A stretch of DNA of 48,296 bases, from contig RPFO01000118.1 in NCBI GenBank assembly GCA_009746045.1, forward strand, positions 1 through 48,296. The letters run 5' to 3'. A model generated the notes under the pieces. That model was given only the letters and a program-made list of their open reading frames with translations. It ran no database searches and was not told the origin of the DNA. This document shows positions 1 to 10,700 of the stretch, one piece after another; the stretch's first letter is position 1; every line of letters begins with the position of its first letter. This DNA is from Mesostigma viride. Lineage: Eukaryota; Streptophyta; Mesostigmatophyceae; Mesostigmatales; Mesostigmataceae. The translations under genes and the position numbers were made by a program.

Positions 1-3000
1 TGGGAGGTGGGGTTGGGGTTCAATTCCCCAGCAGAGCCACATGGCATGAGTGATTCCTGGGCTTAACACCCAGTGAAGACATGGCTCCCCAAGAAGGCAG
101 CATTTGCCTAGGTGCTACCTGGGTTCTTTGAGCAGAAGGGAAAGGTTGGCCAAGGCGGGCGCCATAAGAACGGGCGCCTGTGATAACTGTGAAAGATCAG
201 GAACTCACAATAGAGTACGTTCTTGGCATCCTGTAATCCCAGCCATTGGACTAGGTAATGTGCCTTGACTTTAATCTAGCACCAAGTTCCCGAGGAAAGG
301 TTGGGAGCTGACCAAGGGGTCAGGGGATAACCTGGGGTGACCTCTGATTCACTGGCCAGTACACCTAGCCTGGTCCAAGGGCAGATATGTTGTTACCCAA
401 AGGAGGCAGGAACCTGGGCCCTCAAAGGTCTGATCAACCTCAAGGGACCAAGCGGTCTGTGGCTGAGTGGGCACAAGCAAGGTTAGGTTTGTTTCAAGCT
501 GGTCCAGCTCCAAAAGAAGAAAGGGTTGGAGTTAGCATTTTGGGCAACCAATATGCTAAGTGGATGCAGTTTGGAAAGACCTTTCCAACGCCGTGCTGAC
601 CGCCTGAAACAGACAAGGGACGAGAAAGATATGAGGTCCCGAAGTCCTAGCCGTCCGTGGCCGACTAAGGTCCTCTGGTATAGTGGACAGGACACGTGGC
701 AGGCCGTGCCTGCACAGGCTTAGCCTGACTATCACGTGACTGTGGTCCACGTAGACCAGAGGAGCAGCAGCCTGTGACTGGTGGACTACAGGAACTGGCA
801 CAGGTCTGCAAGGATACTAGACCTTGCAGGCTTGTGACAGGTCCTGTACTTCCTAGGTTGCAGAGTCTAGGCAAATCCAGTTCGTCCTGGCACTGCACTG
901 ATGCCAGTGGACGTTAAGGATTTGCTTGCCTGCCTGCACGTGCCTCGTCACGCCGATGGGAACGAGGAACAACGCAAAGGATATAGCTTGGTCATGGGGG
1001 ATGACCAGCTATCTTGGCAAGCACGAACCGAGGCTCCCACATTGGACGTGGAACCGCTCACCGTGGTCGTGGCTTGGTGCACGGGTTAAAAGGTTGCTGC
1101 CTTGCAACTTTGGCTCATCCCGTTGTGTGGCGTGAGAGACCAGGAACTCACAGTTCTGGCTGTTCGCTAACTAATTTATCAATGGGTAAGCGTCCTTTAA
1201 TATAATTGCTTAATTCATAGTAGTATTAATTTAGACAGCGCTTACTTACCGTTATCAGTCTTTATCCTTAACCCTAAATGGGCAGAAATACTGCCGATGC
1301 ATCGGCTGTAACTTCACAATTTTGCAAACCAGATGCCATCCAACCCACCCATATCCAATGGCTGTCCTTGGGGGCCAAGCATGTCCATGAGTTGCCCTTC
1401 GGGTTGGTATATCACAACCTTACATATATGCAGGGTAGGCCATGTATAACTGCCTTCAAAGTCAGGGGGGTCAAGACGAGCGTTTTCATTTTGGGTAGAA
1501 TGTGCATTTTGAATTATGTTGTAAGAGCAAGGCACCTACCACTTCAGGGATGATAAACAATTAGTTGCTGAACAGTTTGAGCCATTGGGGTCATCATTTG
1601 GGTGGGTATACCAGCAGTTACACCCAGTACAGCCCATAGGGGTACCGTTGGTAAAAAGCAACCAAGGGGGTAGGAGTGGGCATACTACCTACTAATACCT
1701 ACTAATATGGCCCCCAACCATGCCACACAATACATTTCCCTTCCACAATGATGGGGAAACATAACTGCATCATCACACTGCCCTTACATGGCACCTATGT
1801 GCAGGTGCCACCTTGTCCATGCACGTAGGTAACGTGGTGCGGATACCCTACGCAAGGCATGCATTCTAGGAGGCAGCCACCAACAAACTAGTGATTTTAA
1901 GCCTATTTCAGCTTGCCCTAGCAAGGATAAACTAGGCCTAAGCTGCTATAGCTTGCCAGGTGATGGCCAGCACACCTGGTGGCACATGCTGACAATGGGA
2001 AGCTTCTACTCACCGGTTACATGCTTGATGATGCCACAGAGACCAGCCAACTGCCTCACACTCATGCAATATGTGTGTGGGAAATGTATAACAAACATAT
2101 ATGGAGGTATTCAAACCCATACAGCCTCTAAAACTTTTCACCATCACCCTGTGGCAGGTCAACTGACTGAGGGAAGCATCTAAGAAGGGTGTTTTAGAAA
2201 GGGGCCAGGCCAGGGTCAAGAAAGAGCATGAATAATGCAAAAAGAATGTGCTACACAAGCTAGAACGTATATATAAACGCCAAACATCGATAGGAAAACG
2301 ATAACTCAGCTTTACCAGGCATGGATGGCGTTACCTTGGCCCAGGCGGTGGCCGCAAAATGGCGCATTTCGGCACACCAAAGTTGTGCAGCATGGTCGCT
2401 GGATTCGGCGATTTCTGGCCACCCTTGCACGTTTACGACTACTATGTATCATAAAAAGTACAAAGAAACCAATATATCCTTTAAAATACGCCGGAAAGGT
2501 ATTGCTGTCAACGTTTCTATCGTCCGGCCTGATCGCAGTTTTTTCCAGCAAGAACGCTGCCGACACCTATCAAATGGCATTCCCGCGAACCAAAAATTGG
2601 CCTGTATCATCTTTAGGACGTTTAAAACCAATTTCCTGAGTTTGGTCAGAAAATTCGAACCAAAACGTAAATGCCATGCGTGGGCGCAAGCCGCCATGGC
2701 CAGGTCGTCGTTTTCCGGAATGCACGTTGTACGTGAAAAAGTACCCTGACCCCTTGTACTTTGACCGGCCAGAACACCTCTATAACTTTGTCAGAAGTAT
2801 GCAAACCCTAGTACCATGCTGTGAGGAAAATTATAAACTTTCGATCTTCTCAGCTAAACGTTTCCTAATTCTCAATAGTTTTCGCGGCATTTGGTCCCCC
2901 GAGAAGGGGCCGACGTGTCGGCTGTAACTCAGTTTTAGGCGGAAAATCGGCAGCCAGACCATTTAGGGGTTAATGAATCAATTACGCGCACATCTTTTAT

Positions 3001-3100
3001 CAAGGAGCAATTACGCGCGCACACCTTTTATATTCATGGATTTATGCTCCGCGGCTCCCCACCGGGACCGCGCGTGATTATAAAACGTGCTGGTAAACGC
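1..3100. other. non-coding stretch without a supportable gene
   Basis: No reading frame here has a recognisable domain, and the longest (142 codons at 2321-2749) overlaps other open frames on both strands. Minor items: a GGTTCAATTCC at 17-27 that resembles a tRNA T-arm or Pol III B box; a TATATATAAA run near 2270; and a 25-27 bp imperfect direct repeat built on CAATTACGCGC at about 2978-3032. The stretch may be host intergenic DNA or a decayed retroelement end. I cannot assign it. Confidence 0.4.
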
Positions 3101-3117
3101 GCTGGTAACGCGGGGCT

Positions 3118-3270
3118 GGACGGCTGGTCCCAGTTCAGCTTGAACACCGTATTCACTCCCTCTCTCTCGCTTGGACCGCTATGCAGGACAAGCGGAGATG
3201 GCAATTAGCTAGCCATCGTCCAAGCTCATGTGCCTGAACCTGTGGGCAAGCCCCCCCCGGGCCCCCCAAA
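3118..3270 (+). pseudogene. 3'-end fragment of an unrecognised gene, copy 1
   Basis: Translation gives LEHRIHSLSL..W.AMQDKRRWQ and, after a frame change, AIVQAHVPEPVGKPPPGPP. The same protein pattern appears on the opposite strand at 3606-3860 and 4167-4480. A frame change within 60 bases marks this copy as broken. The downstream AT-rich flank (TTAGGATT..GTAGCTTAGG) resembles the 3' flank of copy 3 read on the minus strand, so the duplicated unit includes the 3' untranslated region. I do not recognise the protein; it could be the tail of a mobile-element or host gene. Confidence 0.45.
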
Positions 3271-3374
3271 GTATAGGGAAGGTGTTCAGTTCAGTAGTTT
3301 AGAATTTTGTAGATTAGGATTCGTAGCTTAGGATTTGTTGCAGTTATAAGGAGTAGGTTAGCTTCCCACCACCC

Positions 3375-3410
3375 ACCCCCATTAAATTAAATTAAAAAAA
3401 TTAAATTATA
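3375..3410. repeat. ATTAA-type microsatellite
   Basis: Runs of ATTAAATTAAATTAA separate gene fragments 1 and 2. The same short repeat occurs again at about 4012-4033 next to copy 3. Both are followed by a conserved stretch containing CTCCGTTGGGAGATCA, so they are part of the duplicated 3' flank and not independent satellites. Confidence 0.7.
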
Positions 3411-3605
3411 ACGTTGCTCCGTTGGGAGATCACGTAACATGTATTCCATGGACTGATGCATGGGGTGGGTGGGCGTGGAGGCACGGCTCGCGAAAGATTA
3501 AAGTCACTCTAGTCCAACTGAATCTACCCTAATATACGCTACTTGCTACTCTAAGCGCCACTGTAGGCTACTCTAAGCTACACTGCCCGTTAATTCCTCG
3601 ACCTC

Positions 3606-3860
3606 TTAGGGACTCAGGGGGGGGCTGACCAACAGGTGCAGGTTCATGGGCCTTGATAATAGCTTTCCATATTGCACCTTGTCCTGTATAGCACGCCACT
3701 GAGGCATTGGTGATGGAGTGGATGCGGTGTTCCAGCGTGGCTGGGGCCTGGATCGAGGTCGGCCAGCATGCAGCTGATTTGGATATGAAAGGGGAGGGTG
3801 ACCAGGCTTCCTGGGGATGCCGTGCGGCCCAGGCCGAGTCAGAACCGCCCCAGTGCCGGG
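3606..3860 (-). pseudogene. 3'-end fragment of an unrecognised gene, copy 2
   Basis: The minus strand translates, with frame changes, into APATLEHRIHS, WRAIQDKVQ and WKAIIKAHEPAPVGQPPP. These match copies 1 and 3 at most conserved positions. The upstream part (a LTRPG..IPRKPG region) also aligns loosely with the LTWPAGPKNIPKRVG region of copy 3. The copy lies tandem to copy 3 at about 570 bp spacing and inverted to copy 1. The frame changes indicate a pseudogene. Product unknown. Confidence 0.45.
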
Positions 3861-4011
3861 CTGGCCGGCCTGTGAGGGGTCAGTCTGATCGATCGGTTGG
3901 ACCATTGAAGGGCGGTGTTCGCCTTGCATGGGTAGTAGACTGTGCGGGCAAGATGGCCAACAAATGCAATTCTACTACGATGCCTGATCGATCTCGTCGG
4001 AAATGCGAGGC

Positions 4012-4033
4012 ATTAAATTAAATTAAATTAAAT
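4012..4033. repeat. ATTAA-type microsatellite, second copy
   Basis: Pentanucleotide run (ATTAA)n followed by the same CTCCGTTGGGAGATCA flank seen at 3417-3432. It marks the boundary of the roughly 640-bp diverged tandem duplication that carries gene fragments 2 and 3. Confidence 0.7.
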
Positions 4034-4166
4034 ATAACATGCCTCCGTTGGGAGATCATGTAGCACGTATTCCTTGATGGATGGGTGGAGTGGAGGAAGC
4101 CGCGTAATCGAACTAACCTAACTCTAAGCTACTATCTAGTCTAGAAAATCCTAACTACACTACTCA

Positions 4167-4480
4167 TCAAAACGCCTCCTCCTCGATCTTTGGGGGAGGT
4201 GGCTTGCCCACAGGGGCTGGCGTGTGAGCCTTGACAATCTTCTGCCACCGCGTCTTGTCCTGCATGGCATGCAGTCCACGAAGGGAGAGAGAGTGCGGAG
4301 CGCAGTGGATGCGGACCGAGTTCAAACTGGGCTGGGACCACTAGATCGGCCAGCAACATCTGGGTGTAGTTCATGGCATGTTTCCCTACCCTTTTAGGAA
4401 TGTTCTTGGGGCCAGCCGGCCAGGTCAAAATATGCCGCCCTGGTTCAATGGCCGAGCCGCTGGGGGCCTGCCAGACCAAG
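4167..4480 (-). pseudogene. 3'-end fragment of an unrecognised gene, copy 3
   Basis: Best preserved of the three copies. The minus strand reads ..MNYTQMLLADLVVPAQFEL, then after a one-base frame change RIHCAPHSLSLRGLHA and MQDKTRWQKIVKAHTPAPVGKPPPPK..EEEAF, ending at a TGA (4167-4169). The pattern Q-D-K-x-R-W-x-x-I-V-x-A-H-x-P-x-P-V-G-K-P-P-P is shared by all three copies, which suggests it was once under selection. The left end of retroelement A (about 4513) cuts the gene off, so its 5' part is missing. No family recognised. Confidence 0.45.
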
Positions 4481-4512
4481 GGCGGTGTCGACCTGGCTGG
4501 TGGCGGCAAGAT

Positions 4513-6918
4513 GTGGTGACCCGAGTAGAAGCCGCTGGCCATAAGTGCTGGGTGGCCATTAATGGCTCCCAAGCAGTGCACCGTCTGTCCTGGTCAAAGA
4601 TCCGTCCCCGGGGAGGTAATCAAGGAGACCTCTTCCAGGTGCCCGCTGGTGTACAAGGCGGGGGTGACGTGGAGCTTCCTGATCAGGGTGCTACAGCTGT
4701 ATCGAGCCCTCAGGGTGACCCTGGCCCGGCCCCTGGGGTACCTTCACATACGGTGGTTGGGCAAGCAGGCGGACAGGCTGCACCTCCGGAACGGCCCGAC
4801 ACCAGGCCTAGGGGTGTGCGTCTATCAGATATTGTACAGGCTTTGCAAAGAGCCAAGAAGGAGCCTAAGGTGTCCAAGCTTGTCCAGTTGGATGAACCTG
4901 AGGTAGCTGCCATGGAGATAGATACCAATGCACAGGTTTCTGTCATGGGACCTCAGCATACAGGAGAACTGCTGGTCGGAGAACCAAGTTGCCCCTGGGT
5001 GTCTGATTTCAGTGGTAGGACGCATCTAAGGGTGTTGGGAGAGGTTACTGCCCCTGTCATGGGTGTGGATGTGACCTTCCTTGTCCTAGAGGACTATGAT
5101 GGCCCTGTGATTTTGGGTCAGAATTTTCTGGGCAATCCTGGGATTTCTATCAGAGCTACAGCTCTGAGAAGAGATGGCTGGGGGATGATTCCCCTAGAAA
5201 ATTTCAGGACAACATTTCCAGTCAGGTGCAGGGCCAAGCCGGTCAAGGGTGTAAAATGGGATGAAGGGGAGGTGCCCCCAGCGGCCAGTTTGGTGATTCC
5301 AGCTGTGTTGCACCCCAGCAGTATTGGCATAACTCACAGGAGCCTTGCTGCACACTCTCCTTTGACATATGACCAGCTGGTCCAAGAGATGAGCTCGCCT
5401 ACTTTGTTTGAGGCTTGGAAGCTCGCCTTCTCCAAGGCATTGGAGGAGTGGTTGCAGTTTGAGTGTGCTGCACCAACAGACAGACGTCCCCAGCATCAAG
5501 GAAGCTTGCTTTGAGATTTGTGCTGAAGAGGAAGGTTGTGGATGAGGTATCAGTGCCCCATGCATGTCAGGCCTGTCCTAAATGAGTATCACGGCACGGG
5601 GAGTCTGCCAGGAGAGGAGCTATACACGCCAGGGATGCTACACGACACATGGAGAATTTTGCTATGTCTCTACGTGGGGTTGCTGAACAGGGGAGCAGCT
5701 ATGTCATCAGTGCTGCTGGACTTCAAGAGGGCATTTTTAAAATCTGATCCAGAAGTGGCCAGGAGGGTGTGGAAGCAGGATGAGCCTTACTGTGTTGAGG
5801 TGCCTGCCATCTGGAAGCTGGAGCTGCATCAACAATTCCTGGTTATTCTGAAGGGCCTGGAAGGACTCAGGTCGAGCCCAATCATCTGGAGACTCACGCT
5901 GCAGGAAGCTCTGATCAGTGAGTGTGGCTTGAGAGTGTCTTCAGTTGATCCCTGTTTGCTGCTGGCCCAATGGGAGGGTCTGCCAGTGTATGCTAGTTTG
6001 CATGGAGATGATCTGCATTTGCTAGCCCCCACGACCTGGCTGAAGAAGTTTATTCCTGTCATCAGTGGCAAGTTTTCACTGGGCAAGGAGCTGTGGCAGG
6101 AGCCCAACAAGCCTGTAGTGTTCTGTGGAATGCAGGCTACCCTGTTCAGGAGGGACGGGGAGTGGAGTATCAGGCTTCAGGCTGGAGGAGATTATAAACA
6201 GACCATTGTGAAGGCCTTGCCAGAGAAGATCACCCAGGCTGCAGGACCTGAGTTGAGAGGCATGTGGGCCTGGTTTGCCAGCATCTGTGGTCCGTCTCTG
6301 ATGGTCCATAGCAGAATGCCTGATGAGGTGCTTGAGGATGAGAAGCCTCGAGTCATAGCCCGGTTGGTGGAGAGTACCCCTGATCTGATTTTGTCTGGGA
6401 TTGACTTTGCCCAGCCTATCACCTTGGAGATCTTTGTTGACAGTTCCATGGATGCTCGCCAGGTTACCAAGGTCAGGGGGAGATCTGCTGCTCTGTTTGC
6501 TTTTTATCAGAGCAGGGCAAGTTTGTTCAGCTGGTACAGCAGACTGCAGAAGAGGGTCTGTATCAGTTCAGATGTGGCAGAATGCAGGGCCATATGCGAG
6601 GGGATCCAGTCCAGCCTGTACATAAAGGAGTTAATGCTGGAGCTGGCTTCAGTTACCCCTTGGACCTTGCAGATGGAGACGTTGTTGCTAACAGACAGCA
6701 TGGGTATGGTCCAGTTTGTTCACAAGCAGCTGGCCAGAAGCCGGGACCTGGATTATTTGTTGCTGAAGGAGTTGGCCAGTTTGGTTGACTTGAAGCATAT
6801 CCCTGGCGAGGAGAACCCTGCTGATGCATTGACAAAGCTGCCACACAAGGCCCCAGCCCAGTACAATGTACTGAGGAAGCTCATGAATGCTGACTGTCAA
6901 GTCGGTCTATCTGTCTAA
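4513..6918 (+). pseudogene. pol: pol of copy A: INT C-terminus, protease, RT, RNase H (frameshifted)
   Basis: Domains in order: the integrase C-terminal SH3-like segment (VVTRVEAAGHKCWVAI); a retropepsin-like protease with IDTNAQVSVM (Asp codon 4921-4923) and the partner strand VILGQNFLG; the Copia RT with VLLDFKRAFLKSD and the catalytic LHGDDL; and RNase H with IFVDSS, VAECRAI, LLTDSM and HIPGEENPADALTKL. Compared with copy D, A has lost one C in a C run near 5490 and gained four bases near 5565. This opens a short wrong-frame stretch (5490-5565), after which the frame is restored. The reading frame upstream of 4513 is a chance fusion with flanking DNA. The catalytic motifs remain, but the copy is defective. 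Confidence 0.85.
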
Positions 6919-7485
6919 AAGCTGAGAGCTGGGTGCTTAAGTCTCTGGATATCAGGCTGGGAGCTTGATTGTACATAATCCTGAGCACACCTTGAGGGGT
7001 GAGACATGTCTCTGGTGTGGGAATGTCTGACATTGTCTCTGATGGAGAGATGTCTATCTGGGGTTTTCATCTCAGTCTGAGGTTTCCCCAGATCTGTGGT
7101 TTGTGGGCGGGGTTCGATTCCCTGGTGCCGTCTTAAGGCGGAGTTTCACGGACTGGCTGACCCATCCACCATGCTGGTGAGGTGGCGACAGGTCCCCTGA
7201 TTTTCCACGGTTGGAACGAGTATGGGAGCTTGTGTTTTGCATGTGCTTCGCCTAGATGTTGTGTCTGGTTCGATAAGGGGCAGCAGACCGGCGCCGACTC
7301 CCGTCTGGGGGTCAGCAATGTTTTCTGATGAGCTGTTGTGGGTGATCTGTGGGGTTTCGCCTAAGGTCCTGAAGGTTGTACATACTTCTCAAGTTCTTAG
7401 CTGAACACCTATGGGCTGCCACAGTTGGCCAACCTCTTGTACATGGGTAACACAACGAGCCTCCCATGAAGGGATAGGGACTCAT
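6919..7485 (+). other. 3' non-coding region of copy A with T-arm/B-box motif and polypurine tract
   Basis: The region is nearly identical in all four copies (A here; B 8369-8935, C 19976-20542 and D 24009-26860 with an insertion). It contains GGTTCGATTCC at 7111-7121, an exact match to the Pol III B-box consensus. The flanking bases CGGGG and CCCTG can pair as a five-base T-stem around a 7-base TTCGATT loop. TTAA at 7133-7136 is the empty site used by the DNA transposon in copy D. The purine tract 7468-7480, next to the LTR edge, is the expected plus-strand primer. Confidence 0.7.
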
Positions 7486-8368
7486 TGTAATTTGAGTTAA
7501 CGTTCCTAGCAAACGCAATGTGAAGGATATGGTTGCAATGCAGCAATGTGTGAATATGGTTGGAAACGGAGCTTTGTTAAAATTGGATAATGTTACAGCG
7601 CTCACACACTTGAGGCTTGTACACGCGCTTGCCAAGTCAAGGCACAACACGTGAGGCGGGCTCGCAAGAGATGCCCAATTGGCACTGGCCTATTGTTTAT
7701 ATACTTGTGCACTGTGCTTGCTAGTCCTGAGCAGCCTAGGAGGCCTGCTCAGTATTAACACCCCCGGTACAGTATTCACTACCTGTACAGCGCCCAGCTC
7801 CTATACAGTAGGTCTGCCATACAGGCACAGTGACCACAGAGCACAGTCCACAGTGACTATTGCATCTGCACCTAGAAGTCCAGGACTAAGCCTGCGGTAC
7901 CAACAGACCACAGGTTAAGGTTCCTATTTCCTGCGTACGACGTATTAATCCAATACCGTCGTAGATACAGCACCTAATTCCTGTCAGCCCAGGAATTACT
8001 GTCGACCCCATATGTCGTCGGCAAATATTCACGTCCGACTTAGAAGAACAGCCGGCTCGCGCTCGCGCGCCCGGGAAGTCGGAACGCCATAACTTTCTTG
8101 ATACTTGTCGGAATGAACTCGTTCCGGTGCCGCTGGAATCGCAGAGATATGCCGAATCAGGATCACGCCAATGCGCTTGGCGTTAACTCCAATCCTTTCT
8201 TTTCTTGAGCTGTAGCAGCTCACACAAGTCTACATACAAACACACACAATGGGTACTGGACATCCTCCCCGACTACAAGTCACAACCCGCTGGGCATGAC
8301 AGTCAGCTTGGATTCCTTATTATATGTACATAGCACCCATACTGGCTCAGGAGCACAAACAAATTACA
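7486..8368 (-). repeat. LTR of Copia-like family 1 (3' LTR of copy B)
   Basis: This 883-bp unit starts TGTAATTTG and ends CAAATTACA, so it has 9-bp terminal inverted repeats with the standard TG..CA ends. It is nearly identical to 19091-19975 (copy C) and 26861-27734 (copy D, last bases missing). In minus-strand sense it follows the purine tract of copy B. At its other edge it abuts the purine tract of copy A, so it joins two inverted elements. Short open frames inside it (such as 79 and 72 codons) recur only because the LTR recurs. Confidence 0.8.
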
Positions 8369-8935
8369 ATGAGTCCCTATCCCTTCATGGGAGGCTCGTT
8401 GTGTTACCCATGTACAAGAGGTTGGCCAACTGTGGCAGCCCATAGGTGTTCAGCTAAGAACTTGAGAAGTATGTACAACCTTCAGGACCTTAGGCGAAAC
8501 CCCACAGATCACCCACAACAGCTCATCAGAAAACATTGCTGACCCCCAGACGGGAGTCGGCGCCGGTCTGCTGCCCCTTATCGAACCAGACACAACATCT
8601 ACGCGAAGCACATGCAAAACACAAGCTCCCATACTCGTTCCAACCGTGGAAAATCAGGGGACCTGTCGCCACCTCACCAGCATGGTGGATGGGTCAGGCA
8701 GTCCGTGAAACTCCGCCTTAAGACGGCACCAGGGAATCGAACCCCGCCCACAAACCACAGATCTGGGGAAACCTCAGACTGAGATGAAAACCCCAGATAG
8801 ACATCTCTCCATCAGAGACAATGTCAGACATTCCCACACCAGAGACATGTCTCACCCCTCAAGGTGTGCTCAGGATTATGTACAATCAAGCTCCCAGCCT
8901 GATATCCAGAGACTTAAGCACCCAGCTCTCAGCTT

Positions 8936-9254
8936 TTAGACAGATAGACCGACTTGACAGTCAGCATTCATGAGCTTCCTCAGTACATTGTACTGGGCTG
9001 GGGCCTTGTGTGGCAGCTTTGTCAATGCATCAGCAGGGTTCTCCTCGCCAGGGATATGCTTCAAGTCAACCAAACTGGCCAACTCCTTCAGCAACAAATA
9101 ATCCAGGTCCCGGCTTCTGGCCAGCTGCTTGTGAACAAACTGGACCATACCCATGCTGTCTGTTAGCAACAACGTCTCCATCTGCAAGGTCCAAGGGGTA
9201 ACTGAAGCCAGCTCCAGCATTAACTCCTTTATGTACAGGCTGGACTGGATCCCC
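8936..9254 (-). pseudogene. pol: RNase H C-terminal part of pol, copy B
   Basis: The coding end of copy B is separated from the rest of pol by the fold-back insertion. It has LLTDSM (third acidic residue of RNase H) and HIPGEENPADALTKL, the conserved Copia RNase H tail with H, N and D. It ends at the same stop as copies A, C and D. The last bases before the insertion, TCCCC (9250-9254), are duplicated at 10701-10705. Confidence 0.85.
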
Positions 9255-10700
9255 AGTTAAGTAATGCGATACGCATTACTTTTGCATACTTGCAAGTATG
9301 CAAAAGTAATGTGTATCGCATTACTTAACTAAAATTGGGCCGCGTGGGGAAATCCGGCGTTCCGCACACACCGCTCGTTACCGAGGTGACTTGATTAATT
9401 ACGACTCGGCTAGTCCCAGCCTCGCGCCGTAATCCCTATTTCGACTTGGCCTACCCGGCCTCCGCCAAACATAGAAAATCCACAAATATTTCGACTCGAC
9501 CTCCCAGGCCTACCCGCCGCAAATATTTCCGTGCCTCCGAGAGGATTCGAACCCGGTACCCCAGGAGCGAACGCCAATCTTAGTTAAGTAATGCAATACG
9601 CATTACTTTTGCATACTTGCAAGTATGCATCTTAGTTACTTAACTAAGATTGGCGTTCGCTCCTGGGGTACCGGGTTCGAATCCTCTCGGAGGCACGGAA
9701 ATATTTGCGGCGGGTAGGCCTGGGAGGTCGAGTCGAAATATTTGTGGATTTTCTATGTTTGGCGGAGGCCGGGTAGGCCAAGTCGAAATAGGGATTACGG
9801 CGCGAGGCTGGGACTAGCCGAGTCGTAATTAATCAAGTCACCTCGGTAACGAGCGGTGTGTGCGGAACGCCGGATTTCCCCACGCGGCCCAATTTTAGTT
9901 AAGTAATGCGATACGCATTACTTTTGCATACTTGCAAGTATGCAAAAGTAATGCGTATCGCATTACTTAACTGTTAAGTAATGCGATACGCATTACTTTT
10001 GCATACTTGCAAGTATGCAAAAGTAATGCGTATCGCATTACTTAACTAAAATTGGGCCGCGTGGGGAAATCCGGCGTTCCGCACACACCGCTCGTTACCG
10101 AGGTGACTTGATTAATTACGACTCGGCTAGTCCCAGCCTCGCGCCGTAATCCCTATTTCGACTTGGCCTACCCGGCCTCCGCCAAACATAGAAAATCCAC
10201 AAATATTTCGACTCGGCCTCCCAGGCCTACCCGCCGCAAATATTTCCGTGCCTCCGAGAGGATTCGAACCCGGTACCCCAGGAGCGAACGCCAATCTTAG
10301 TTAAGTAATGCAATACGCATTACTTTTGCATACTTGCAAGTATGCAAAAGTAATGCGTATTGCATTACTTAACTAAGATTGGCGTTCGCTCCTGGGGTAC
10401 CGGGTTCGAATCCTCTCGGAGGCACGGAAATATTTGCGGCGGGTAGGCCTGGGAGGCCGAGTCGAAATATTTGTGGATTTCTATGTTTGGCAGAGGCCGG
10501 GTAGGCCAAGTCGAAATAGGAATTACGGCGCGAGGCTGGGAATAGCCGAGTCGTAATTAATCGAGTCACCTCGGTAACGAGCGGTGTGTGCGGAACGCCG
10601 GATTTCCCCACGCGGCCCAATTTTAGTTAAGTAATGCAATACGCATTACTTTTGCATACTTGCAAGTATGCAAAAGTAATGCGTATTGCATTACTTAACT
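9255..10700. mobile_element. fold-back element made of nested palindromes, in copy B
   Basis: A 1446-bp insertion in RNase H with a 5-bp target duplication TCCCC (9250-9254 and 10701-10705). Comparison with copy C shows the uninterrupted target. It is built from a 76-bp palindrome P (ends AGTTAAGTAATGC / GCATTACTTAACT, centre CATACTTGCAAGTATG) and a 251-bp arm S. The order is P 9255-9330, S 9331-9581, P (shortened) 9582-9645, inverted S 9646-9896, P 9897-9972, then a second unit P 9973-10047, S 10048-10298, P 10299-10374, inverted S 10375-10624, P 10625-10700. The arms contain an exact B-box GGTTCGAATCC (9674-9684 and 10403-10413 on +). There is no transposase, so it must be mobilised in trans. 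Superfamily not assigned. Confidence 0.85.

Larger units (their letters stand above)
4513..7485 (+). mobile_element. Copia-like family 1, copy A (5'-truncated, no own 3' LTR)
   Basis: Sequence from about 4513 onward matches copy B read on the other strand, beginning inside the region just after the integrase core. It includes the integrase C-terminal region, protease, reverse transcriptase and RNase H, then a 567-bp 3' non-coding region ending in the purine tract GAAGGGATAGGGA (7468-7480). The LTR that follows (7486-8368) is in the opposite orientation and belongs to copy B, so A shares B's LTR. The 5' LTR, gag and integrase core are missing. Confidence 0.85.

Noticed and set aside
2321-2749. 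142-codon plus-strand ORF below a TATA-like run
   Set aside because: Overlaps a 104-codon frame on the same strand and others on the opposite strand, with no domain or codon pattern to favour it.
4378-4512. Upstream 45 codons fused to the copy A pol frame
   Set aside because: Not homologous to copy B; this is flanking gene-fragment DNA read in frame by chance.
7101-7140. Possible tRNA gene
   Set aside because: Only a T-arm-like part is present; no acceptor, D-arm or anticodon arm can be folded around it.
7679-7918. 79-codon ORF repeated at three places in the window
   Set aside because: It is part of the family-1 LTR, so its conservation is that of the LTR; no start context or domain supports a gene.
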